A stretch of DNA of 64,000 nt from Selaginella moellendorffii (GCF_000143415.4 NW_003314281.1:31348-95347), one strand, 5' to 3'; counted from the stretch's first letter, positions 29,404 through 39,721 are shown. Program-made: numbers and translations. The notes: generated by a model not told the origin, from the sequence alone.

Positions 29404-29590
29404 AGGCTAAGGTGACACTAGTGACAATGGTGTTTAGTTTAGTCAAGCCCTAACCAAATGCTGACGTGGCAAGTGGGCAGAAGATGGGAGGAGAAAAGCG
29501 ATGGGCACTAGATGTGAGCATGAAGGGTTCTATTTTAGAGGTTGATATCTCTTGATTTCTCTGGTTTCTTTGCTTGTGTCCTATTTGGTC
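29404..29590 (+). repeat. Diverged direct repeat, copy B
   Basis: This is the second copy of the unit described at 28337-28520. It keeps the same block order but lacks a stretch of about 20-30 bases near AAGGGTTCTTAG and carries a different insertion before the shared TTTGCTTGTGTCC end. It lies about 450 bp upstream of the UXS start codon. Confidence 0.65.
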
Positions 29591-29599
29591 ACTATAGTG

Positions 29600-30052
29600 T
29601 GAATCGAAGAAGAATATTTTAGAATATTCGTCATAAAGCTTGAAGTATATTCTAGAATATGCGCCTATGCATATGCTCGAATATGCTCCTGTGTGGCTGA
29701 CAAGTATATTCTCGAATATGCGTGTGAAATTAGTCCTCGGCGTTTAGGTCATGGGCTTGGCGCTAGTCCGTTAGACTGCGGCGAAGAGAAGAAGAATGGC
29801 GATGGCGGCGGCGGCATTTCGCGCTTGATCTCCTTCTCCTCCACCTCTCTCTCTCGCTCGCATTCTGCGCTCTTAGATTAGAAGAAATTTCTATTCCTTG
29901 GCGGCGGTGTTGACCGCGTCTAGGGTGTGATTTCTTGGCCCGGGATCTAGATTCCAGCGCCCAGATCTGCCCGCGCGGCAATGCAATCGGCTCGGATTTG
30001 GCGGTGAGGCTGGGAATTTCCGCGCAATTCGGGATCAGATCGGTCCGCCAAG
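29600..30052 (+). promoter_or_regulatory. UXS upstream region with clustered GAA/TTC palindromes
   Basis: Four palindromic motifs, TTTTAGAATATTC, ATTCTAGAATATG, TCGAATATG and ATTCTCGAATATG, occur between 29610 and 29725. Several fit the nTTCnnGAAn heat-shock-element pattern. They may be regulatory or part of a repeat, since similar motifs occur at 28285-28330, about 700-722 and 41602-41635. A GC-rich leader follows from about 29900 to the ATG. Confidence 0.4.
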
Positions 30053-31792
30053 ATGATGAATGTCAAGAGCTTGAATCACCGGCGGCACGAGGAGGACGCT
30101 CCATCGCCGCCCGAGGACTACTCGGCCAAGCCGTCCAAGCCATGGCCGCGGCCCGTGGATTACCTCATCCGCGAGCAGCGCCTCATGTTCGTGCTCCTGG
30201 GCATGGCGCTGGCCACCGCCTTCTTCATCGTGCAGCCGGGCTACTTCGGCAATTCCGATCGTCCCTCCAGCGCGGCGCGCTTCTTCGATCGCGAGGCCGA
30301 GACTCGCATCGTGGTGAGGCCCCAGGTGTCCACTGTTCCGGCGGTGTTTAGCACGGGCGCCAAGATCCCGTTGGGTCTCAGGAGGAAGCCATTGCGGGTG
30401 GTGGTGACCGGCGGGGCTGGATTCGTGGGCAGCCATCTGGTGGACAGGCTCATGGCTCGCGGCGACAGTGTGATCGTGGTGGACAATTTCTTCACCGGGA
30501 GGAAGGAGAATGTGATCCACCACGTTGGAAATCCCAGGTTTGAGCTCATCCGGCACGACGTTGTGGAGCCACTGCTGCTGGAGGTGGACCAGATCTATCA
30601 CCTTGCGTGCCCGGCTTCTCCAGTCCACTACAAGTATAACCCCGTGAAGACGATCATATCCTTTCTTGGCAAGCTTTTCTTTTGCTTCTTGCTCTTGTTT
30701 GCTCTCTTTTGCTGCTTGCCCATGGTTTTTGTTTTTGGTGGTGTTGCTCGTCCTGCAAGTCGCTTGGTTTGTCCTTGACTTAGGCATTTACAAGACCAAC
30801 GTGATGGGAACGCTTAACATGCTCGGGTTGGCCAAGCGTGTTGGTGCTCGTTTTCTCCTCACAAGTACCAGTGAAGTCTACGGAGATCCGATCGAGCACC
30901 CGCAGAAGGAGGACTATTGGGGTCACGTAAATCCCATTGGTAAGATCGATGTTTCGGTTCTGCGTTTTTCACTTGTTCTTCGTAAGTAGTGACTTCTAAC
31001 TTGGTTTTGGTACTTGCGTTATTGATGTAGGTGTTCGGAGTTGCTATGATGAAGGCAAGCGTGTTGCTGAGACGCTGACCATGGATTATCACAGGGGTGA
31101 TAGTGTCCATGTAAGATATAACTAAGCATGATCTTTTTTGTTTGTGGTGAGATTACAACTTGCGCAATCACTGATGATCAGGTGAGGATTGCCCGGATTT
31201 TCAATACTTATGGTCCACGAATGTGCATTGATGACGGCCGCGTAGTGAGTAATTTTGTTGCACAGGTAAGAAGGCTCTTTATGCTCGTACCTTGTAATTC
31301 ACAACAGCTGTTGGACTTAGGCTCTACGTAAGGAGGCCATGACTGTTTACGGGGATGGAAAGCAAACTCGGAGCTTTCAATATGTGTCAGATCTGGTACC
31401 TTGCGTTGTTTTCCTTCGACCGAAGCTTACACGTTTACCATGCAGGTTGAAGGGCTTATCAGGCTAATGGAAGGCGAGCACATCGGACCCTTCAACCTTG
31501 GCAATCCCGGAGAGTTCACCATGTTGGAACTCGCACAGGTACGTCCAAATTCCCACGCCGTCGTTTGCAATCGAAAGCCATGCCACAGGTGGTACGAGAG
31601 ACGATTGATCCGGAGGCAAAGATAGAGTTCCGGAACAACACGGAGGACGATCCACACAAGAGGAAGCCGGACATCACCAAAGCCAAGAAACTCCTTGGCT
31701 GGAAGCCCAAGATCTCCCTGAGGGAAGGGCTGCCTCTCATGGTGGAGGACTTTAGGCGGCGAGTGTTTGACAATGGTGAGAACTCGAGGTAA
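30053..31792 (+). CDS. UXS: UDP-glucuronate decarboxylase (UDP-xylose synthase), Golgi membrane type
   Basis: This enzyme converts UDP-glucuronate to UDP-xylose for cell-wall polysaccharides, using bound NAD+. Seven exons (30053-30655, 30792-30939, 31031-31110, 31182-31265, 31321-31395, 31446-31538 and 31589-31792) give 1287 nt and 428 residues. The N-terminus is a type II membrane anchor ('[17 protein letters not shown]', about residues 44-60), so the protein is the Golgi form. The Rossmann fold starts '[18 protein letters not shown]'. Downstream are '[20 protein letters not shown]', '[10 protein letters not shown]', the catalytic Tyr and Lys in '[13 protein letters not shown]', '[13 protein letters not shown]', '[16 protein letters not shown]' and '[13 protein letters not shown]'. 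Intron 1 is AT-AC and U12-type. The others are GT-AG. Length and order match plant UXS1/2/4-type enzymes. Confidence 0.96.
30656..30791 (+). other. U12-type AT-AC intron in UXS
   Basis: The donor reads ATATCCTTT, the exact U12 AT-AC consensus. Near the 3' end, GTCCTTGACTT fits the U12 branch-site consensus TTCCTTRAC, followed 10 bp later by the terminal AC of GGCATTTAC. Removing these 136 bases joins ATC to AAG and restores the invariant 'NPVKTIKTNVMGT'. No GT-AG choice does this. Confidence 0.9.
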
Positions 31793-34289
31793 AAGAGGCC
31801 ACGGTTTTTGGAACAGGAGAGGAGAGGAGATGAGGTCCAGATAGAACAAGGCAGGCTTGCACAGTCGTATTGGCTGTCCTGTACACCTATCGAGCCACAG
31901 GAGAGAAAAAACTAGAAAAGAAAGAGGCAACGCGGAATGGCGGTGAAAGTTTCCAGCTTCTCGGCAGCTTGTTTTCATGGTGATATTTTCAATCTAGGAG
32001 AGAATAAAGTTTGTTGTTATGATTCTTAGCCAGTAACAGCGATGGTGGTGGTGGTTGTGGTGTTTCACTAGGAATTTGCCGGAAGAACAGCGAGCTTCCT
32101 GTGGTTTTGGAGGTACTCTATGATTTTGTCTATGATCTTTGGACTGACAGCCATGACCTACAGTGGAAGTTTGACGCTCTCTTTTCGTACAGTCGGTATC
32201 AAAGTGCGTTAAAAATGTTTGTCTTTCATGTGTGCGTGCGTGCACGATGTGATTGTTTTGTCTCTTATTTTTTTCGTTTTGCTTTTGGGGTTCTTCCGAT
32301 GACTAGAGACAAGGTAGTGTCTGCGTTGTTTTGTAATTTTTTTACTTTGGATCTAGCATCAGCGTCGTGTGTGCAAGATTTTGACACCCAGCGAGGAGCG
32401 ACCCATTCATAAATTCTAGATTGTGATTTAAAAGGTCGAGAAGATGTATATGGTAAAGGAAAATTTTCAGAGGTGAAATCGAGTGGAATTTTTTCAGCTG
32501 TGACATCCTTCTACTCGGACACCGGTTGCATCAGGAGCGAGAGCAATTAAATCGTTGTTCCTTCAGAATTTCAGAGCCGACTCCAATCGTTAAATTCTTT
32601 GCAATGAGCTTTGTTGGTGCTCGTCGTAAAAAGCAAAAGGTCTAAAGCTCGCTCCTGGGTGAGAACTTAATTGAAGATCAAGGGAAAGCGGGTGAGCGAA
32701 TTGTTCATTGCAAGAGTGCTCGACAACAGAGAAAGGTGCTTGTCCACAAAGACGTGTGACGCGACTTTCCATAGATCTCGACTGTAGAGATCAAGATTTT
32801 GGTAAGAGCTTCTTCACCTTGAATTTTCTCCTAAAATCTTGTAAAAAGCCGATGTATTTGCTGTTGAGATGCTTTGAGGTACCTGAATGTTAAGCTGTCA
32901 AGAACAGAGCCAAAAAGCTGGAAGTAGTTTAGCACTAGGAATGTACCTTTATGTTTTCTTGTCTGTCTAGATTTTGATGTTCGGAACCAAGTAATTAGAA
33001 GTTCTACTGCTAGAACAAAACTATCAAGGCTCAGAGGACGTTCTTCAGGCTGTGTCATTTAAGAAACGGGAAAAAATCATACTCATCCAAACTCATTCTC
33101 GAGATCTTGAATCTCCCAGCGGCCTTCTCACTGCCAAGACGAAATAATAAGTATCCTACAACAGATGTGCACATACATTGATCTCCTTCACTCAATGAGA
33201 AGGTATGTTTATTCTTTTCCTTTGGATGTTTCTTTAATCTTAGTTCACTTCTGTGTGTTTTAGGTGGTCAAGATGCTTGTTTACAAGCTCCTCAAGAAAG
33301 CACTGCCCAAGTTGACTTGCCCAGGTGGAGTATGCCTCCCCTTCTAAAGCCGAGTTGTGGAATATATTATCTTTCACACTAAATTTTTTTTCTGGAACTG
33401 AAAAATGAATTTGCTATGCATTGCATGTAGCAATGTTTGGTTTGTTATTTTTACTTATTAATTTAATTGATCAAATAAAAATTTATAATCATAAACATGT
33501 TTATAAATTATAAACACATGATCAACATTATTGCATAAGATGGTAGAATAAAAAAGAACATACTAAAAAGTGTTTAAGAAAGTTTATAAATTATAAAAAT
33601 AATTATAAATTATAAATACAAAATTAATCAAAATGAATAACAACTGTTAAATGTTCAAATATATTTTAGATATATCCCCTTTACATGTTTACTCAAGCAA
33701 ACCAATTATAATAAGCTGTATTTCTAATAATAAAATTTATCTAAAATAAACTACAAAATATCTTATGACTAATTCATGGAAACAGGAATCCTCACTCACA
33801 AAAGTTTTGTATCTCACAAACAACTGTACCGCCCAAAACACACCTTCCCCACAAACCTGTCCGGGATCAACTAATCCGGCTCCTCAAACACCTTTGGATC
33901 TCGGCAAACTAGCACCCTAAGAGCTGTCCCTTGTTGATTACAAAAGTTGCCACTGTTTGGGCAGGTGGAGTTAATTTTCTCTTCATCCTATCATATAACA
34001 TCTCAACAGAAGCCCCTGCGCCACTTTACCACCATATCCTCCCGGGCGCATCCGTACTGGTGCATCACAGCAGAAGACCTCCAGCACAGTCGACTTGAGC
34101 AGCCGCATTTTCTCCAGCGCTCACCCCGCTGGATCGCCCAAGTTGAAACTGTTCTCGTAGCGGAGACTATTAAATCCAAACAGTCAGAGGGGCACATGCA
34201 AAATACTGGATGAGAACATTATCGTCAAAATACTTGTCATTGTAGAGCGCTGTACCCATGACCAGCTGAATCTGGGAGTGAAGGGGAAT
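31793..34289. other. UXS 3' region and long gene-free stretch
   Basis: About 600 bases of 3' UTR-like sequence follow UXS. After that no domain-bearing frame was found. From 33360 to 33790 the sequence is extremely AT-rich with repeated ATTATAAATTATAAA-like blocks. A possible small spliced frame near 33200-33347 (last exon ending 'LTCPGGVCLPF') has no recognisable relative and was not called. No tRNA-like structure was noticed. Confidence 0.4.
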
Positions 34290-34994
34290 TCAATGCCGCA
34301 CGGGACAGCTTGCATTTGTGGAGGTCGAATTGCACTGCTGCAATCGCAGGAAGTAGAATACTTTGAGGTTTTCCTCTTCGAAGCCGTGTTTGAGATTTAC
34401 GATGCTTCCAATTCTCGACACAATCGTGAGGACGACGCCAAAAAAAATGCATGCCTGCATTGGTTCATACCACCATGTCAAAAGCTTCCGATCTAAAAAG
34501 TGTTGAGATTTTTACCCAGTTTAAAAGCCACTCAAGACCAAGGATTCTCGGCTTCTTGATGCTTAGCCACATTATACACGGCAACTGCTGGGAACACGTC
34601 AGAGAGAAGAAAGGGAAGTTTTGAGTCACTGATACGTACGACATACGTTGTTGGTCCAAGAGCGAGCCCACCGAATAATCCCAGATGCCCGATAAACGAA
34701 GGTATGATCACCGCAACCAAACACGTAAATCCTGGCAGCTCAAGCTTGTGGAAATTCACCAAGAAGAATACCGCTCCCTTACTTACGTAAAGAGGCCTAA
34801 TCCAAGCATTGATTGGCAGTTTCTTTTGCTCCAGCCAGCAAGTTAGTCCATCATAAATCGGCAAAGCAAAAACCTGGGATGGAGCACGTAGGAACCAATG
34901 GAAGCTTAGCTTACCTGGTAACTCCCTGTGAGGTGCAGCATAAGCATCAAGTTGGCTGTCCCTATCAGCCACTTTGGTTTATCGAGGACTCCAG
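34290..34994 (-). pseudogene. LHT-like amino-acid transporter, 3' part (split by copia)
   Basis: This is the C-terminal half of an AAAP-family amino-acid/proton symporter related to the lysine-histidine transporters. Four pieces follow the insertion point: 34994-34915 (end of the interrupted exon, 'KPKWLIGTANLMLMLHLTG'), 34873-34640 ('VFALPIYDGLTCWLEQKK', 'GFTCLVAVIIPSFIGHLG'), 34587-34516 ('QLPCIMWLSIKKP') and 34454-34290 ('CIFFGVVLTIVSRIGSIVN'). All introns are GT-AG and phase-consistent. The first piece is one base out of frame with the exon on the other side of the transposon. Apart from that shift the exons are open, so decay is recent. The promoter-proximal half is at 39787-40787. Confidence 0.85.
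34990..34994. repeat. Copia target-site duplication, left copy (TCCAG)
   Basis: TCCAG directly precedes the TG of the 5' LTR. The same 5 bases follow the CA of the 3' LTR at 39787-39791. Confidence 0.9.
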
Positions 34995-35126
34995 TGTGGG
35001 AGTGAACAAGACCACGTCAGCACACGAGCGATCCAGACGCCGCCACGGATCGTCACGATAAACCCATACATTTAACCATGTATCAACCGTCATAATAATA
35101 ACACAACACCGTTTCATAATACCACA
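34995..35126 (+). repeat. Copia 5' LTR (132 bp)
   Basis: The sequence is TG...CA bounded and identical to the 3' LTR, except that it lacks the eight bases AGCCACGT after CAGCACAC. This removes a CACGTG palindrome. It is short for a plant copia LTR. Confidence 0.95.
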
Positions 35127-35138
35127 TGGTATCGGAGC
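35127..35138 (+). other. Copia primer-binding site
   Basis: TGGTATCGGAGC immediately follows the 5' LTR and resembles the initiator-Met tRNA complement used by many plant LTR elements (commonly TGGTATCAGAGC). Confidence 0.85.
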
Positions 35139-35151
35139 AGTGAACGATCTA

Positions 35152-35358
35152 ATGGCCAGAGGACAGTGGCACATGAAGAATCAAAGGGGCCAGGAACCCT
35201 TGGCTCAGGAGCGCGCGAGGGCTTTGGCAGTGCTGGCGCGGGTGGAGCGGAAGATCCAGGAGCGAAAGCGCCAACAAGCTCTTTGCCCAGCCTGCCGGAA
35301 GGTGTGCCCTTGTTGCGGCCGAGTTTTTCACGATTCTTCTCCACGCCGTCCTTTCTAA
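35152..35358 (+). CDS. Small Cys-rich open frame in the copia leader
   Basis: This 68-codon ATG frame lies in the 5' leader, ahead of Gag-Pol. It is rich in Arg, Gln and Glu ('RVERKIQERKRQQ') and has a tight Cys cluster 'CPACRKVCPCCGRVFH' that could bind zinc. I know of no matching copia protein. It may be a chance upstream frame that slows Gag-Pol translation, or a small accessory protein. Confidence 0.35.
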   Translation: MARGQWHMKNQRGQEPLAQERARALAVLARVERKIQERKRQQALCPACRKVCPCCGRVFHDSSPRRPF

Positions 35359-35395
35359 ATTCTCTGTTTAATCTATTCTTAGATTAATAGATAGA

Positions 35396-38300
35396 ATGTC
35401 TTCAGGAAATTCTTGGGACTCTGGGGGCTGGGAGAAACTTCTCCAAAAGTTCACGGGACAGAATTTCTCCACTTGGAAAACAAAAGTACAGCTTATCCTT
35501 TTGGCCAAGGACTGCTGGCCTATAGTGGATGGAACGACTCAACGTCCGGCTGCTGCGGATGTAACCCAACGGCTCGACTGGGACTCCAAGAATCGGAAAG
35601 CGCTCTCTGTCATCGGGTTAGGTCTTGGGGATGAATTCGTTCATCTCCTTGATCTTACCAAAACAGCCCACCAGAACTGGACATCCCTTACACAAATCTT
35701 CGCTGCCAAAGCTGCCAATGCTAAGGTGGTGCTAACACAAAGGTTCTTCACGATGAGAATGCAACCTGATGACACCATGGCCACTTACATTGGAAAGTTT
35801 AAAGCGATGATCAGCGAGCTGAAGGACGCGGAAGCGGCAATCACCATCGATCAAGCTAAGGCATTCCTTCTGAGCTCGGTCTCCCCTGATCTCCAACCTT
35901 TCGCATCGATGCTCTCGGCAGTGCCTGGAAAGGACTTGGACTCGCTCTACTCGGACCTGATCGAGGAAGAACGAAAGCAGAACGAGCGGAGACAAAAGGC
36001 GCCCTCTCAGGCTGCTCGGGTGGAGCAGGCCTTGATCATGGGAAAGCAATCGGGTGGGAAGAAACGAGATGGCCCTGTTCGAGGACAAAAGAGCCCTTCT
36101 CCCAGCCCTGGATTTGCAACCAATAAAAAACGCAAGGGCCCATGTAACTACTGCGGCAAAGCTGGCCACGTGGAGCGTGAATGCCGGATCAAGAAAGCCG
36201 CAGAGAAAGCTCGCGCTGAAAGAAGCTCTTCTTCACGCCAACCTGACACGATGTTGATGATGACGCTCGCTGCATCTTCATCCACTGTGTCCGAAGCCGA
36301 AGTGCTCTGGATGGATTCTGGAGCCTCGATGCACCTCACACCATTGAAGAGAGCTTTTCACAAGTACCGGCCACTGGAGCAGGAGAAGCAAGTCTTTGTA
36401 GGAGACAAACGCCCCTTAACAGTGGAAGGACAAGGAACGGTCATCATAAAGTTGGAGAGTGGAGCTGAGAAGCTCGTGAACCAGGTCTACTACGTACCAG
36501 AAGCAGGACAGACAGTGTTCTCAGTTGGTGTAGCAGCAGATCAAGGCTTCTCAACACTCTTCAACGCAGACGGATGCACCATCTTTGACGAGACTGGCCA
36601 TCCAGTAGCTTTTGGTAGACGAGCTGAGACTCTCTACAAGCTCAATGCTCAGTTGATCCTCTCAACTCACGAGCAGGGGCATTTGCTTGCAATTCGCCCC
36701 AGCTCTTGGGCTGCCAACTCTCTCCAGCTCTGGCACGCTCGGCTAGGGCATGCCAATTCTCACGACATCCAGCTACTTGCTAGCCACAAGCTTGCTGATG
36801 ACTTTACCCTCACCGGTGCCGGCCAACTGGGAGTATGTGAGACGTGCCAACTGAGGAAGCAGCCAAGACTACCCTTTCCACGCAGAAGTCCAGAAGATGG
36901 CGCCTCAGGATTTCTTCAGCTGGTACACACGGATGTGTGCCATGTGCCAGAAGCAACTCTCAGTCACAAGCGGTACTTCGTTTCGTTCATTGACGACTAC
37001 TCACGCTATGCGGTGGCTGTTCTCATGGCACACAAGGGAGAGGTCTACCATCACTTCCAGGTCTACAAAAGCTGGGCAGAAAATGCCACTGGCTGTACCA
37101 TCCGGACACTACGTTCAGATGGCGGCGGTGAGTATATGAGCAAGGAGTTTCTGGCATTTCTTGCTCAGGCTGGCATCCACCACGAGTACACCGCAGCCCA
37201 CACCTCGCAGCAGAATGGGGTCGCCGAGCGCCTGAACAGGACACTTATGGACTGTGTACGCTGCCTTCTCCAGCACGCTGGCATGCCCAAGGTGTTTTGG
37301 GGAGAGGCACTCAACACAGCAGTGTACCTCCGGAACCGGCTGCCAACACGTTCCACAGGACAGGTGCCGTTTCAAGTATGGACTGGGAAGCGCCCCAAGT
37401 TAGGGCACTTGAGGGTGTTTGGTTGCATAGCCTACGCCCACATCCCCGATGTTCAGCGGCGGAAGCTGGATCCCAAGAGCGAGAAATGCATCTTCATGGG
37501 CTATCACACCCAGGTAAAAGCCTATCGACTCTATAACTGCCAGCGCAGGAAACTGGTGGTGAGCCGAGATGTGGTGTTTGATGAAGCTCGTCTTTATCGA
37601 GATACCCTGAGACTCCCTCCTGTTTCTCCACCATCTCTGGTGGATCTTTCTGAGATTTTGGACGACGTTCCACATCTCCACCCAGCACCAGACAATCCAG
37701 CCGCTGCAGAGCCAGGAGGAGTTGCTGAAGGAGCGCCCGAAGGAGGCGATCTGGCAGGAGGAGCTGATCACGGTACTTCTCTTCCTTCGACACCTCCTCT
37801 GACGACTCCACAGGCCACAGCGGCTGCATCCTCAAGCACCAATGAACAGCCAGATCTTTCCACGCTTGTGGCTGACCTGTTCGTTGGCGACGAGTTATAT
37901 CAAGATGCCACCACTCCTCCCAGCATTCCCAAGCTACCACCTCCTCCAGCCGGCACAGCAGTGGTGACACGCTCGGGTCGTGTCGTGAAACCATCTCTTA
38001 AAGCCAAGGAGGCGATGCCTATAGGAAAGCGCGCCTACTTCTGGGCTCTGTCGGCTCCACCTGCCTCTCTCGGTCCCCAAGCGGCTCTACATGGACCAGA
38101 AGCTGAACACTGGCAGGCAGCTATGCAGGAGGAGTATGATTCTCTCCAGAAAAACAACACTTGGTCGCTGGTTGAACTTCCAGCTCGCAGAAAGCTCGTC
38201 TCATCCAAGTGGTTGTTTAAGAAAAAGTACAACGCTGATGGAAGCATTGAGCGCTACAAGGCGAGATTTGTGGCACGCGGATTTTCTCAAGTTCATGGGC

Positions 38301-39721
38301 TGGACTACTCGGAGACTTACAGCCCGGTGGTGAAACTCACAACCATTCGTATGCTACTAATCTTAGCTGCAGAATTGGATCTCGAGCTCCATCAACTTGA
38401 CGTTTGCACTGCGTTCCTTAACGGCGACATCGATGAAGAGGTGTATGTGGCTCAGCCTCCTGGTTTTATCCAGCCTGGAGAAGAACACCTCGTTTGCAAG
38501 CTTCACAAAGCTCTCTACGGACTCAAGCAGTCGCCACGCCAATGGTACACGAAAATAGATTCTTTTCTAATTTCCCTTGGTTTCGTGCGCAGTGCTGCTG
38601 ATTGTAACCTCTACATATATTTTGACGCTGAGGGCTATTTGTTCCTTGCGCTATATGTGGACGATGCTATTCTCGTGGCAAATCAGCTACGTTTGATCCA
38701 CAAATTTAAAACGTACCTTGGCGCTAAATTTGCCATGAAAGACCTCGGTGAGTTGCATTTCTGCCTCGGTATCCAGGTGACGCGCAACAGGGAACGAGGC
38801 ACTCTGGAGCTAAGCCAGGCAAAATATGTTTCCGACGTGCTCCAGAGGTATGGCCTTGCTCATGTTAATCCGGTTGCTACTCCCATGGAAACAGGCACGA
38901 AATTATCTGCTGAGAGTGGAGAGTACCTTGATCAATCTCCCGAGGAGGAGAAAGCATCTAGAGCAGTCTATCGCTCTATGGTCGGCAGCCTGATCTACCT
39001 GGTAATCTCCACTCGGCCTGACCTTGCATATGCTGTGGGAACAGTGGCGAAGTACCTGGACCGTCCCTCCACAGCACACTGGCAGGCTTTGAAACGTATT
39101 ATGAGGTACGTGGCAGGGACTAACCAGCTAACTTTAAAGTACTCCAGAGGCGAGAGCGGCAATAAGCTGGCTGGTTACTCTGATGCTGATTGGGCCGGGG
39201 ATCCAGACAACAGGAAGTCAACCACAGGCTACGTTTTCCTGCTAAATGGAAATGTCGCAAGCTGGTGCAGCAAACGACAGGCTATTACAGCGATGTCGAG
39301 TACTGAGGCTGAGTACATAGCTGCAGCAGCTGCAACCAAGGAAGCAGCGTGGCTGAAGGGACTTCTCCAGGATCTACAAATCAACACGGGCGTGGTCAAG
39401 CTATTGTGTGACAACCAGTCTGCAATAGCTTTGACCAAGAACTCCAGGTTCCACTCTCGTACTAAACACATTGAGCTGCGCTTCCATTTTATACGAGAGC
39501 AGATCCAGAGAGGAATGATCGAGCTGGAGTTCTGCCCGACAAACTCCATGCTAGCGGACGTGCTAACAAAACCACTTCCTCGTGTTAAACATGAAGTCTT
39601 CACGAAGGCTCTTGGGCTGACTTTAGACGTTGGCCTTGAGGAGGAGTGTGGGAGTGAACAAGACCACGTCAGCACACAGCCACGTGAGCGATCCAGACGC
39701 CGCCACGGATCGTCACGATAA
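35396..39721 (+). CDS. Copia Gag-Pol polyprotein (1441 aa)
   Basis: One open frame encodes all functions needed for Ty1/copia retrotransposition. The order is: a UBN2-type Gag ('RFFTMRMQPDDTMATYIGKF'), a CCHC zinc knuckle 'CNYCGKAGHVEREC' (residues about 249-262), an aspartic protease with 'WMDSGASMH' (about 304), a GAG-pre-integrase 'LWHARLGHAN', and an integrase core. The integrase acidic residues lie in 'HTDVCHV', 'FIDDYSRYA' and the segment leading to 'QQNGVAERLNRTL'. These are followed by a reverse transcriptase with 'ALYVDDAILVANQ' (about 1088) and an RNase H with 'YSDADWAGDPDNRKSTTGY' (about 1261) and 'TKHIELRFHFIREQ'. Integrase before RT defines copia. No stop or frameshift interrupts the frame. 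It ends inside the 3' LTR, so the last 25 codons or so are LTR-encoded. Confidence 0.97.
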   Translation: MSSGNSWDSGGWEKLLQKFTGQNFSTWKTKVQLILLAKDCWPIVDGTTQRPAAADVTQRLDWDSKNRKALSVIGLGLGDEFVHLLDLTKTAHQNWTSLTQIFAAKAANAKVVLTQRFFTMRMQPDDTMATYIGKFKAMISELKDAEAAITIDQAKAFLLSSVSPDLQPFASMLSAVPGKDLDSLYSDLIEEERKQNERRQKAPSQAARVEQALIMGKQSGGKKRDGPVRGQKSPSPSPGFATNKKRKGPCNYCGKAGHVERECRIKKAAEKARAERSSSSRQPDTMLMMTLAASSSTVSEAEVLWMDSGASMHLTPLKRAFHKYRPLEQEKQVFVGDKRPLTVEGQGTVIIKLESGAEKLVNQVYYVPEAGQTVFSVGVAADQGFSTLFNADGCTIFDETGHPVAFGRRAETLYKLNAQLILSTHEQGHLLAIRPSSWAANSLQLWHARLGHANSHDIQLLASHKLADDFTLTGAGQLGVCETCQLRKQPRLPFPRRSPEDGASGFLQLVHTDVCHVPEATLSHKRYFVSFIDDYSRYAVAVLMAHKGEVYHHFQVYKSWAENATGCTIRTLRSDGGGEYMSKEFLAFLAQAGIHHEYTAAHTSQQNGVAERLNRTLMDCVRCLLQHAGMPKVFWGEALNTAVYLRNRLPTRSTGQVPFQVWTGKRPKLGHLRVFGCIAYAHIPDVQRRKLDPKSEKCIFMGYHTQVKAYRLYNCQRRKLVVSRDVVFDEARLYRDTLRLPPVSPPSLVDLSEILDDVPHLHPAPDNPAAAEPGGVAEGAPEGGDLAGGADHGTSLPSTPPLTTPQATAAASSSTNEQPDLSTLVADLFVGDELYQDATTPPSIPKLPPPPAGTAVVTRSGRVVKPSLKAKEAMPIGKRAYFWALSAPPASLGPQAALHGPEAEHWQAAMQEEYDSLQKNNTWSLVELPARRKLVSSKWLFKKKYNADGSIERYKARFVARGFSQVHGLDYSETYSPVVKLTTIRMLLILAAELDLELHQLDVCTAFLNGDIDEEVYVAQPPGFIQPGEEHLVCKLHKALYGLKQSPRQWYTKIDSFLISLGFVRSAADCNLYIYFDAEGYLFLALYVDDAILVANQLRLIHKFKTYLGAKFAMKDLGELHFCLGIQVTRNRERGTLELSQAKYVSDVLQRYGLAHVNPVATPMETGTKLSAESGEYLDQSPEEEKASRAVYRSMVGSLIYLVISTRPDLAYAVGTVAKYLDRPSTAHWQALKRIMRYVAGTNQLTLKYSRGESGNKLAGYSDADWAGDPDNRKSTTGYVFLLNGNVASWCSKRQAITAMSSTEAEYIAAAAATKEAAWLKGLLQDLQINTGVVKLLCDNQSAIALTKNSRFHSRTKHIELRFHFIREQIQRGMIELEFCPTNSMLADVLTKPLPRVKHEVFTKALGLTLDVGLEEECGSEQDHVSTQPRERSRRRHGSSR

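Noticed and set aside
30656-30778. Reading through UXS intron 1 to the stop at 30778
   Set aside because: It gives a hydrophobic tail unrelated to UXS, whereas the AT-AC excision restores an invariant family segment.
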